This document shows, piece by piece, positions 26,555 to 35,600 of a stretch of 64,000 bases of DNA. The notes below the pieces were generated by a model. The model did not search any database, was not told where the DNA came from, and saw nothing but the letters and a program-made list of their open reading frames with translations. Every line of letters starts with the position of its first letter. Within the stretch, counting starts at the first letter, position 1. Made by a program: the position numbers and the translations under genes. Origin of the DNA: Chryseobacterium sp. Leaf405 (GTDB lineage Bacteria > Bacteroidota > Bacteroidia > Flavobacteriales > Weeksellaceae); the NCBI RefSeq assembly GCF_001425355.1, contig NZ_LMQN01000015.1, forward strand, positions 1,233,362 through 1,297,361, given 5' to 3'.

Positions 26555-29467
26555 ATGAAGAAATTTTTCATTTCTGTTTCTGTTTTTTGCATGATTAATG
26601 CAATGGCTCAGAAATTTGAAACACAAAAACTAACAGATAATCAAGGTTATGCTTATGAAACTGTAAAAAATGACCAATCAGGCGTTAGGGTGTATACTTT
26701 AAAGAACGGTTTGAAAGTATATTTGGCTAAAAATGAAGATGCTCCGAGAATTCAGACGTACATTCCGGTAAGAACAGGTTCTAACAATGATCCGAGCGAT
26801 AATACAGGATTGGCTCACTATCTTGAGCACATGGTTTTCAAAGGAACATCCCATTTGGGAACTCAGGATTGGGCTAAAGAGAAAGCATTGCTTCAGCAAA
26901 TCTCTGATCTTTATGAGCAGCACAAAGCAGAAAAAGATCCTGTTAAGAAAAAACAATTATACAAGAAAATAGACGAAGTTTCTCAGGCTGCTTCAAAATT
27001 TGCCATCGCCAACGAGTATGATAAAGCGATTTCATCGTTAGGTGCAACGGGAACCAACGCTCACACTTGGTTGGATGAAACTGTTTATAAAAACAATATT
27101 CCTTCTAACGAATTGGAAAAATGGTTGACCATAGAAAAAGAACGTTTTTCTGAATTGGTTTTAAGACTTTTCCATACAGAATTGGAGGCGGTTTATGAAG
27201 AATATAACAGAGCGCAGGATAACGACGGCCGTTTAGTAAATTATGCTTTAATGGAAGCGTTATTTCCAAAACATCCAAATGGACAACAAACGACAATAGG
27301 AACTTCGGAACATTTGAAAAGTCCTTCAATGGTTGCGATTCACAAGTATTTTGATACGTATTATGTTCCTAATAATATGGCGGTTGTTTTGGTTGGTGAT
27401 CTGGATTATGATAAAACGATAAAATTAGTTGATCAATATTTCGGAACTTTCAAATATAAAGAATTGCCAATGAAAAAAATGGTAACAGAAGCTCCGATGA
27501 CTTCAATCGTTACCAGAACAGTGAAAAGCCCATCGGCACCGAGAATGACAATGGCTTGGAGAACGGATTCTTACGGAACTCAGGAAGCAAGATTGGCTGA
27601 TGTTGTCGCTGAAATTCTAAGTAACAGAGGTGATGCAGGTTTAATTGATCTTAATATCAATCAAAAACAAAAAACGTTAGGAGCGGGTGCTTATGAATCT
27701 CCTTTTAAAATGTACGGATCTTTTGCGTTATCTGTAACTCCAAAAGAAGGGCAGAGTTTCGATGATGCTAAGAAATTATTGTTAGATCAAATCGATTTAG
27801 TTAAAAAAGGTCAATTCCCGGATTGGATGTTAAAGGCAATCGTAAATGATAAGAAAGTTCAGAGAATGAAAACTTGGGAAACTGCGGATGGATTGGCAAC
27901 CAATCTTTACGATACCTATATCAACGGAAGAACCTGGCAGCAGGAATTAGACGAAATTAATGAATATGAAAAAATCTCAAAAGCTGATGTTGTAAAATTT
28001 GCCAATGAGTTTTTCAAAAATAATTATGTTGTTGTTTACAAAGAAAAAGGAGTTAACGATAAATTGGTAAGGGTAGAAAATCCTGGAATCACTCCGATTG
28101 AACTGAACAGAGGAGCGCAGTCGCCTTTCCTTGAAGATGTTTTAGCAGTAAAACCTACACCGATTCAGCCTGAATTTATTGATTATAAAACGGCAATCCA
28201 GACTTCTCAAATCAAAGATAAAAAAGTAAGTTTCGTTAAAAATAAAGATAATGAGATTGCTCAGGTAAATTATATTTTCCCTTTCGGAACCGATAATGAT
28301 AAAGAATTATCCCTTGCTATTTCTGTTTTAGAATACTTAGGAACAGATAAATATACGCCTGAACAGTTAAAAGAGGAATTCTATAAACTAGGAATTTCCA
28401 ACAGTTTCAGAACTTCAAATGACCAGACGGTGATTACTTTAAGCGGTCTTGAAAGCAATATGAAAAAAGGGGTCGAATTGATGAACCATTGGCTTGCCAA
28501 CGTAAAAGCAGACAAAGCAATCTATGATCAGACTGTAAAAACAATTCTTGAAGCAAGAGATGTTGCTAAAAAAGATAAAGGTAGAATTATGATGGCTTTA
28601 AGTAATTATGCGAAATACGGGAAAGATTCCAGAATGACGGATATTGTTTCCAAGGAGCGTATGCAAAGCATCAACGTAGTTGATCTGATGAAAAAAATCA
28701 AGACGATTAACCAATATCCTTATGAAGTTTTCATTTATGGACAGGATCAAAGTAACTTAGAGAAAGCAATTAAGTCTTACATTGCCAATACAACTTTACA
28801 GCCTGCAAAAGCAAAAATATATGCTGAGCCAGCTACAGAAGGTAAAGTATATTTTACTAATTATGACATGGTACAAATGGAAATGTCTAAAATTGCGAAA
28901 GGAAGCAACGTGAATCTAGGAAACTTCGGGAAAGCCAATGTTTTCAATGAATATTTCGGACGTGGATTATCTTCTATCGTTTTCCAGGAAATCAGAGAAA
29001 GTAAGTCACTGGCATATTCGGCGTATGTTTCTTTTGCCAATGCTAATGAAATGAATCACCCGAATTATGTGACAAATTATATAGGAACTCAATCTAATAA
29101 ATTACCGTTAGCCGTGATAGCCATGAATGACTTGATGGCACAATTGCCTCAGATTCCGGCACAGTTCGAGAACTCAAAAGGGTCTGCATTAAAGCAAATC
29201 GCATCCAACAGAATCAACAGAACAAGTATTTATTTTAATCAATTGGCATTGAAAAAATTGGGTGTTGATTATGATATCAGAAAAGATATTTATGCTGAAA
29301 TTCAAGGGCTGACTTTGCCTCAGCTGACGAGTTTTTATGATACTGAAATCAAGCCATTGAAATACAACACAGCCATCATCGGGAAAAAAGAAAACCTGAA
29401 TATGGAGTCTATTAATAAAATGGGTGAATTTAAAGAGGTTTCTCTTGAAGAGATCTTCGGATACTAA
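26555..29467 (+). CDS. M16 family zinc metallopeptidase (insulinase/pitrilysin-like)
   Basis: 970 residues. A signal peptide (1-19, MINAMAQ end) precedes two M16 halves. The inverted zinc motif H-x-x-E-H is at 88-92 (HYLEH), and the distal Glu ligand is in ELEAVYEEYN. The second half (from about 560) has the C-terminal M16_C folds, without a second HxxEH, as usual. It would degrade peptides in the periplasm. It stands alone between the two leftward pigment operons and has its own terminator, so it is probably unrelated to pigment synthesis, although the position is notable. Confidence 0.9.
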   Translation: MKKFFISVSVFCMINAMAQKFETQKLTDNQGYAYETVKNDQSGVRVYTLKNGLKVYLAKNEDAPRIQTYIPVRTGSNNDPSDNTGLAHYLEHMVFKGTSHLGTQDWAKEKALLQQISDLYEQHKAEKDPVKKKQLYKKIDEVSQAASKFAIANEYDKAISSLGATGTNAHTWLDETVYKNNIPSNELEKWLTIEKERFSELVLRLFHTELEAVYEEYNRAQDNDGRLVNYALMEALFPKHPNGQQTTIGTSEHLKSPSMVAIHKYFDTYYVPNNMAVVLVGDLDYDKTIKLVDQYFGTFKYKELPMKKMVTEAPMTSIVTRTVKSPSAPRMTMAWRTDSYGTQEARLADVVAEILSNRGDAGLIDLNINQKQKTLGAGAYESPFKMYGSFALSVTPKEGQSFDDAKKLLLDQIDLVKKGQFPDWMLKAIVNDKKVQRMKTWETADGLATNLYDTYINGRTWQQELDEINEYEKISKADVVKFANEFFKNNYVVVYKEKGVNDKLVRVENPGITPIELNRGAQSPFLEDVLAVKPTPIQPEFIDYKTAIQTSQIKDKKVSFVKNKDNEIAQVNYIFPFGTDNDKELSLAISVLEYLGTDKYTPEQLKEEFYKLGISNSFRTSNDQTVITLSGLESNMKKGVELMNHWLANVKADKAIYDQTVKTILEARDVAKKDKGRIMMALSNYAKYGKDSRMTDIVSKERMQSINVVDLMKKIKTINQYPYEVFIYGQDQSNLEKAIKSYIANTTLQPAKAKIYAEPATEGKVYFTNYDMVQMEMSKIAKGSNVNLGNFGKANVFNEYFGRGLSSIVFQEIRESKSLAYSAYVSFANANEMNHPNYVTNYIGTQSNKLPLAVIAMNDLMAQLPQIPAQFENSKGSALKQIASNRINRTSIYFNQLALKKLGVDYDIRKDIYAEIQGLTLPQLTSFYDTEIKPLKYNTAIIGKKENLNMESINKMGEFKEVSLEEIFGY

Positions 29468-29489
29468 TCTTCAGATTTAAATATTATTG

Positions 29490-29519
29490 AAAGTGGGGTA
29501 GAAATACCTCACTTTTTTT
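29490..29519 (+). terminator. Terminator of the M16 peptidase gene
   Basis: An 11-bp stem (29490-29500 with 29505-29515, one G-U) with a GAAA loop is followed by a T run. Confidence 0.85.
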
Positions 29520-29571
29520 GTTTGGAGAGCGTTTAATCGTTTTCAGTATGAAATTTTATCGAAGATAAAAT

Positions 29572-29634
29572 CCTTGCGCCTTAATGAAGTTTAAGAAATA
29601 AAAAACTTTGCGCATTTGCGTTTTTCCAGCAATT
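29572..29634. repeat. Dispersed CTTTGCG-type repeat
   Basis: CCTTGCGCCTTAATGAAG and ACTTTGCGCATTTGCGTTTTT resemble the CTTTGCGxCTTTGCG repeats scattered in Bacteroidetes intergenic regions. Found between convergent genes. Confidence 0.4.
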
Positions 29635-29636
29635 AG

Positions 29637-29669
29637 AAAAAACAAAAGCTGCACGTTTTGTGCAGCTTT
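29637..29669 (-). terminator. Terminator of leftward group B
   Basis: A perfect 10-bp inverted repeat (AAAGCTGCAC at 29645-29654, partner at 29660-29669) with a 5-nt loop, followed on the minus strand by a T-rich run. Confidence 0.8.
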
Positions 29670-29689
29670 ATATATTTAAAGTAAATTTT

Positions 29690-30133
29690 CTATGATTTTA
29701 CTTCCTGAATAAATAGATTAATTTCACCTCTTATCAACAATTCATTCTCAAGAAAAGTTTCACAAAAGATATGGCAGATATTTTCGTATTGCGCAATCAA
29801 TGAGGCTTTTGAAATGATTTTGTCACCTACTTTCGGCAACGCGAAAATTTCAATTTTTTTGATATTGGTAATAAAACCGATTACTTTTGTATCTGCGTCA
29901 GGATTTTCGAAGAAACTTTGTCCAAGAATCGATGAACAAGTCTGTGCGAGATTTTCAATCAAGCCCGCTTCAACGAATTCATTATTATGAACAAAAATGT
30001 TGTCTTCTTTTATTTCAAAGGAAGTAATTACTTTTTCCGGAGTTAATTCCAGAATATAATCCGTCATCAGCATCGGTTCACGATGAGGTAAAAAATTGTG
30101 TATGTTGATGATATTTTCTTCCTTGATTTCCAT
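29690..30133 (-). CDS. Hotdog-fold dehydratase-like protein, last gene of leftward group B
   Basis: 147 residues, FabZ-like: LPHREPMLMTDYI at the N-terminus and FVEAGLIENLAQTCSSILG on the central helix. The canonical catalytic GHFPxxP block is replaced by FVHNNEF, so the usual dehydratase His is absent or displaced. It is clearly related to the next gene upstream, 6 bp away; both share ENIFVxN and GLIExxAQ. The pair could form a heterodimer acting on ACP-bound intermediates of the dialkylresorcinol chain, or serve a non-catalytic role. This family is sometimes misannotated as a transporter component. Confidence 0.72.
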   Translation of the reverse strand: MEIKEENIINIHNFLPHREPMLMTDYILELTPEKVITSFEIKEDNIFVHNNEFVEAGLIENLAQTCSSILGQSFFENPDADTKVIGFITNIKKIEIFALPKVGDKIISKASLIAQYENICHIFCETFLENELLIRGEINLFIQEVKS

Positions 30134-30139
30134 TAAAAA

Positions 30140-30571
30140 TTATTTTACAACCGTTTTCATCTGAGATTTTGCGATAACTGTATCATTAATTTTGGTAATA
30201 ATCTCCACCAAAGTTACGCCCATCATTTCGTTAAGTATCGTAGCTTCTGTTTTCAGAATATCTCCAACTTTGGGCAATGTATCTGCTTCAAAAGTTTTGA
30301 TGGCGCCAATATATCCTGTCGGAGCTTCTTTTCCCAGTAAATAATATTTGTAACCGGTGTGTAAAGCCACACTCTGCGCCTGATGCTCAATTAAACCGGA
30401 AGCCTGAAAAACTCCGTTCTGAACAAAAATATTTTCCTCTTTTACTTCGAATCCTGAAATTAATTGTGTCTCAGAATAATCTGCAATGCTGTTGACCATC
30501 ACAAAAGGAAATCGCTGCGGAATTAAACTTTCCACAAAATTCTGATCAGATGTCGGCAATTTGTTTTCCAT
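30140..30571 (-). CDS. Hotdog-fold dehydratase-like protein, paralogue of the downstream gene
   Basis: I start at the ATG ending at 30571 (MENKLPTSDQNF), which overlaps the darB stop by one base (TAATG); a reading from 30595 adds eight residues inside darB. 143 residues. LIPQRFPFVMVNSI, EENIFVQNGVFQASGLIEHQAQSVALHTG and the GYIGAIKTFEA strand fit the FabZ/ApeI hotdog group, again without GHFPG. It is probably cotranscribed with darB and with its paralogue. A role in shaping the acyl chains condensed by DarB is likely. Confidence 0.72.
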   Translation of the reverse strand: MENKLPTSDQNFVESLIPQRFPFVMVNSIADYSETQLISGFEVKEENIFVQNGVFQASGLIEHQAQSVALHTGYKYYLLGKEAPTGYIGAIKTFEADTLPKVGDILKTEATILNEMMGVTLVEIITKINDTVIAKSQMKTVVK

Positions 30572-31710
30572 TAGCAAACTGTTAAAAGAGCACATGAGTA
30601 AGCAAATCTTCCACTTTCAGGCACGCAAAGAAGTATTTTTTCTCCTTTTTTCAAATTTCCTGAATTCATCAGTTGTTCCAAAGCGATGAAAATAGAACCT
30701 GCCCCGATATTTCCAACTTCGGAAAGATTATAAAACCATTTTTCCCATGGGAAATCTAATCCTACATTGGCAAATTCTTCTTTTAAGCCTTCTTTAAAGT
30801 AGCCTGAAGAAATATGAGCCAATACGTGATCAATAGAATCCGGATCTAAGCTGTGCTTATCAAAAGATGATCTTAAACTTTCTGCACCTTTTACCAGAAT
30901 ATATTTATCTAAAATTTTAGTGTCTTGTTTTAAAGCAAAAATAGATTGCTTCAGCCATTCATCAGACGGGTAATCTGCCCATGATTTTAAACTTCCGTCT
31001 TCCTGTTTTTCGCAACCGGCATACATACAGGCTTCGATTTCGTGAGCGTATGAATAGAAATCAATCCATTCTAATTTTAGATTGGTTTCGTTTTCTCTGG
31101 GCTTGTTTTCTAATAAGAAAGCTCCGGCTCCGTCAGAAAGCATCCATCTCAGGAATTCTCTTTTGAAAGCAATAATTGGTCTTTCCTCTAATAAAACCAA
31201 ATTCTCTGCCTCATGATTGAATTTATCAGCGGTCATCCATGCCGACATTCTTTCGGAACCAACACAAACTGCATTGTTGTTGGCACCTGCTTTTATTGAA
31301 AGAAATCCGTAATTCAGTGCATTCATACCGGAATTACAAAGTCCTGATGCGGTATTAATTGCCAAAGATTTATTAATATCAAGCTCACCATGAATCATGG
31401 AAGCATGCGAAGGTTGAATCTGGTCAGGCGAAGAAGTCCCTACGGAAAGCAGTTCCATATCTTCTTTTTTGAATTTGTCATCAAAAAGCTGCTTCACGGC
31501 ATTTGCTGCAATCTGAGCGTTGGTATGGGTAGGATTTCCTTCTTTGTCTAAAGCGTAATATCTTGTCGTGATTTTGTTATTTCTTAAAATAAGAGCTTTT
31601 GCTTTAGATTTTGCGTCATTTATATAACCAAGATACGTTTCCATTTCATCATTTGAAACCGGCTCATTGGGTAAGTATGTTGATGCTTTTGTTATAAATA
31701 CGTCGTACAT
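30571..31710 (-). CDS. darB: DarB-type beta-ketoacyl synthase (dialkylresorcinol/cyclohexanedione synthase)
   Basis: 379 residues of the KAS III fold. Catalytic Cys125 is in TASGLCNSGMNAL, His299 in VLAHISSGYF, and Asn334 in EVGNIGAGSI. DarB-type enzymes condense two fatty-acid-derived chains (a beta-ketoacyl and an enoyl thioester) and cyclise them to a 1,3-cyclohexanedione, the precursor of 2,5-dialkylresorcinols. It lies one base from darA. The darA-darB pair next to an MMPL exporter is the classic signature of flexirubin loci. Confidence 0.85.
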   Translation of the reverse strand: MYDVFITKASTYLPNEPVSNDEMETYLGYINDAKSKAKALILRNNKITTRYYALDKEGNPTHTNAQIAANAVKQLFDDKFKKEDMELLSVGTSSPDQIQPSHASMIHGELDINKSLAINTASGLCNSGMNALNYGFLSIKAGANNNAVCVGSERMSAWMTADKFNHEAENLVLLEERPIIAFKREFLRWMLSDGAGAFLLENKPRENETNLKLEWIDFYSYAHEIEACMYAGCEKQEDGSLKSWADYPSDEWLKQSIFALKQDTKILDKYILVKGAESLRSSFDKHSLDPDSIDHVLAHISSGYFKEGLKEEFANVGLDFPWEKWFYNLSEVGNIGAGSIFIALEQLMNSGNLKKGEKILLCVPESGRFAYSCALLTVC

Positions 31711-31711
31711 T

Positions 31712-32626
31712 CTATTTTAAATTAATTCCTTGTAAATATTCTCTTTGTTTTTTTCTTTTTGCCCAAAAAATAGGTGTTGTCAGCAGGTGTAGAACCAATA
31801 CGATTGGTGATATAATCCAGATCGCTGCCATCAAATATACCTTAAAGAATTTAATAAGCAATGGGCGTTTCTCTTTTTTCTTGATGATAAGATTAGACCA
31901 GATTGTGAAAATTTTATTTCCCACTTTCTCTACTCTTACCAGGAATGCCCTGATTTCTACGGCTCCGTTTTTCACCAAATCCGGCTGAAGGTTTTCCAGC
32001 GTGTTATCAGAAAAATGTTTTTCAATGATATTTCCGTATTTCACAGAACCTGTAATTTCTTCATCAGAAACTCCTGCAGCAGGAAGAATTCCTGATTTTT
32101 CTTTCTGTCCGGTGGTCATCCAGCGAAGAATTGTTAATACACTTGTATAATTATCGTGTCTGTCTACTAATGCAATATTTCCAACCAGTTTTGCTTTCAG
32201 ATCTCTTAAATATACTTTTAGTTTTTCCTGAGAAAGCATCCACATATTTCTTGTACCGGAAATGGTAACCATCGGAGTGTTTTGCAGAATACTTTCGGCA
32301 TATTTGCTTTTCAGAAAAGAAATGATCGGGATAGACGGTGTTAAATACCAAACCTGATACCCAAAAATAATTAAGTCAAATTTTTCATTTAAAACCTCTT
32401 CCGGCGGCGGAAGAATTTCGCTGGGGATCTGAAGATAAGATTCCGGAAAAGTATTGAAGAACACATCACCAGACCAAGGAAAAGGAAAATCTTCCTTCAG
32501 CTTGATGTTGTAATAAGTGACGTCATATTCTTCTTTTTTATTTTCAAACGGCTTGGCGACATTCTTTACAATATCCTCAAGTTGCCCCGTTTGTGTATAA
32601 TATATAACCAGTATCCTTTTTTTCAT
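31712..32626 (-). CDS. darA: DarA, dialkylresorcinol biosynthesis protein
   Basis: 304 residues. The N-terminus RILVIYYTQTGQLEDIV is a flavodoxin-like FMN phosphate loop (T-x-T-G), followed by IIFGYQVWYLTPSIPI. One or two hydrophobic helices (about 262-290) lie near the C-terminus, suggesting membrane association. Databases call it the dialkylresorcinol condensing enzyme; as I recall, biochemical work on relatives instead assigned oxidation (aromatisation) of the cyclohexanedione to DarA, which suits a flavin fold. It precedes darB by one base. Confidence 0.82.
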   Translation of the reverse strand: MKKRILVIYYTQTGQLEDIVKNVAKPFENKKEEYDVTYYNIKLKEDFPFPWSGDVFFNTFPESYLQIPSEILPPPEEVLNEKFDLIIFGYQVWYLTPSIPIISFLKSKYAESILQNTPMVTISGTRNMWMLSQEKLKVYLRDLKAKLVGNIALVDRHDNYTSVLTILRWMTTGQKEKSGILPAAGVSDEEITGSVKYGNIIEKHFSDNTLENLQPDLVKNGAVEIRAFLVRVEKVGNKIFTIWSNLIIKKKEKRPLLIKFFKVYLMAAIWIISPIVLVLHLLTTPIFWAKRKKQREYLQGINLK

Positions 32627-32645
32627 TACTATTTTTTCGCGATTA

Positions 32646-32653
32646 CAAAAATA
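32646..32653 (-). promoter_or_regulatory. Candidate internal promoter for darAB
   Basis: TATTTTTG on the minus strand matches TAnnTTTG, about 20 bp upstream of the darA start in the only gap (42 bp) of leftward group B. No TTTG stands at the expected -33 position. Confidence 0.35.
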
Positions 32654-32668
32654 TGCTTTTCATATTTA

Positions 32669-35600
32669 TTATGCAGACTTATATACTTTTATTGATTCTG
32701 AGCTGTATTCCAGCATATAATTACTGTTTTCAGGCAGATTATTTTTCACATTTACAAAAATGATTGTTTCAGGAAGTACTGCCCAATCATTTAGATGAAA
32801 ATTTTCGTCAGAAATTAAAAGTACATTGATGTTTTTATTAATTTCAGTCAAACTTTTTATATAGGTGATCTTTCTTTTCTTTACCAAATAGGTCTGTTTG
32901 GCGGTTTGCCTTTTTTCATCATTTGCAATCAAACTGAAAATTCTTCTGTCCGCCTGCTGTAGGGTTAACAAAATATCTTTCTGTCCGAAATCATTGGCTA
33001 AGTGTAAAATACTCGCATCTTTCGGAATGTGTTTATTGAGTTCAAAGTAAACCGATTTGTTTTTATTAAAATCATCTTTTACTGCTTTTACGACTTCGCT
33101 GTCTTTATATAAATAACTTAAAAACAGTTTTTTCTTAAAATAATTTTCGTCTTCAAGTTCATTCCTCAGCTTTGCAAACTCATTTCTGAAATAGAAATTG
33201 ATTTTTTTTGTTCTTTCCGAGTAATTTTTTCCAAAACTCAAATCATCTTTATCAATTCTTTCACCAACTTTTACTGTGATGGCTCCGTCATAGATAATAA
33301 AATCACCTTTCGGAAGGACTTCTGAGTTCCCATGAATATAGACAGGCACAACATCCAACCCGAATTGTTCTGCAATATAAAAAGCTCCTTTATGGAATCT
33401 TTTAACATCATTGGTATAAGAACGTTCGGCTTCAGGAAATACCATTAAAGAATAGCCTTGATCAATTTTTTCCTTTAGCTTGTCCATTCCATTTTCTATG
33501 CCTTGAGAAACAGGGAAGAAGCCTAATGCTCTTACCAATTTTCCAAAAACCGGAGAATCGTATACCCAATCATTCACCAGGTAAATAATTTTATGAGTTG
33601 CCATTGCGAGCGCCAAAGTATCTAAAAACGAAGTGTGATTAGCAATAATGACACAAGGTTTGCTGAAATCTTCATGAGGATTTCTAATCACTGTTTTCTT
33701 TACAAAAGGCGTAAGATGCAGCACTGATTTCAAAAATAACGCAATCGCTTTTTTGATGTTTTCTAACGTTTTTCCTTTTGCTTTTTTTACAAAGAAATGT
33801 CCGAAGAAAGAAAAGATAAGTCCACCTAAACCGTAATAGATAAATGATACTACCGAACGAACAAATAATCTGAAAGTTATTGGTGAAAGTCCTTTTTTTG
33901 CTCTGTTGGTAATCAGTAATCTAAACCAGAACGGGTATAATGTTGAGGTAATAATAATTACAGAAAACATTCCTATCAAAGCGACTAACGCTAATGAATG
34001 CAACGCCGGATGTTTGGCAAAAATTAAAGAACCGATGGATAATATGGTTGTAAAAACCGCAAGAATAATAGACGTTCTGTACGTCGGAAGCTCGTTTTTT
34101 CCTGTCGTATGTTCCTTTTGCATGGCTTGAGTAAGGAAAATACTGAAATCATCTCCAACTCCGAAAACCAGTGTACAAACAACGGTACTGAAAATATTTA
34201 ATTCCAAGCCTAAAAAATAGAGAATTCCTGCCGTTACAATTCCCGTCAACACGATCGGAAACATCGTCAAAAGAGTCAATTCAAAATTTCTGAAGAAAAC
34301 AATAATTGTTAAAACAATGGCGAGAAGCGAATAATTAATCAAGGTATTAAAATCTCTTTTTAATAAACCTAAAAAGTTCTCATTCATCTGTTGACGGTCT
34401 ATTGCCAAAGCATCATGTTTCTTTTCAACATCTTTAATGAACGCGTCTCTTTTCTTTTCGTCCACTTTTACGACATTGGAAACGGTATAAAAACCATTTT
34501 CTTGACTTAAAAATTCAGAAATCTGTAAAGCTTTTATACTTTCATAATTTTTCAACGTTAACGTAGAATAGTTTTTGTTCAGATTTTCATTAAACTGATC
34601 AAACGCAGAACTGTTGAAGCCAAATTTATTTCCGTTACTGATTAATTCAGAAATCGTTTGATTCTTTTTATTGGAATCCCAGAATTTCTGCCATAATTCT
34701 ATCTTTTTTTGTTGATCTTTTTTTGATAAGACAACATTTCCGAGAGAATTATAACTTAAAATTTTTCCTTCGTTCTTTTCCTTTTCTAAAAACTGACTCA
34801 ATTGAGAATTTCTTGCCAAAGCTTCATCTTCAGAATCTCCGTAAGAAATCGTATAAATGGATTTTGAAGTAATGTCTGAAAGTTTCTCCAATTTTGCCTC
34901 GCTGATTTTTAAATCTTTAGGAATATAATTTAAATCTCCGATATCTTCATTAAAACCAACGTGTCTGAAACCGAAAAGGCATGCCACAATAATGATCGAA
35001 CAAATGATGATTAATGGCTTATTCTTTTCATAAGGATAAGACCCGATTTTATCAATAAAATTGGTGTTGGTTTGTTTTTCTTTTGTCTTGGGTTTATATA
35101 ATTGCGGAACAATAATTAATGCCGTAATCGAAGAAAATATCACGGTGATCGCTGCAAAAAGTCCTAAATCTTTTAACGCTTCAGAACGTACAAAAACCAG
35201 ACATAAAAACGAAACTGCCGTCGTCGCACTGCTTAAAATAATCGGTTGCGTGATTTCTTTGTAAAGTTCTTCAATATTGTTATTGTGTTTGTAATGCGTC
35301 AAAATATGCAGCGCATAATCAATTGTAATTCCGATCAGAATGGCTCCGACACTTAAAGAAATGGCAGAAATTTTATCTTTAATAAAATATAAAATCAACA
35401 AAGCCAGCAAGACGGAGAAAACCGTCGGAAGAAAAACAATAATCGGCGTGAAAACATTCCTGAAATAATACATCAGTAACAACAAAAGCACCGTCATCGA
35501 AATAATAACCGTATTCTGAATGTCTTTTTTAATCTGCTGGGCGTTGGCAACCGCAATGACAGGCGAACCAAAATAACTGATCTCCGTTTTTCCTTTGAAC

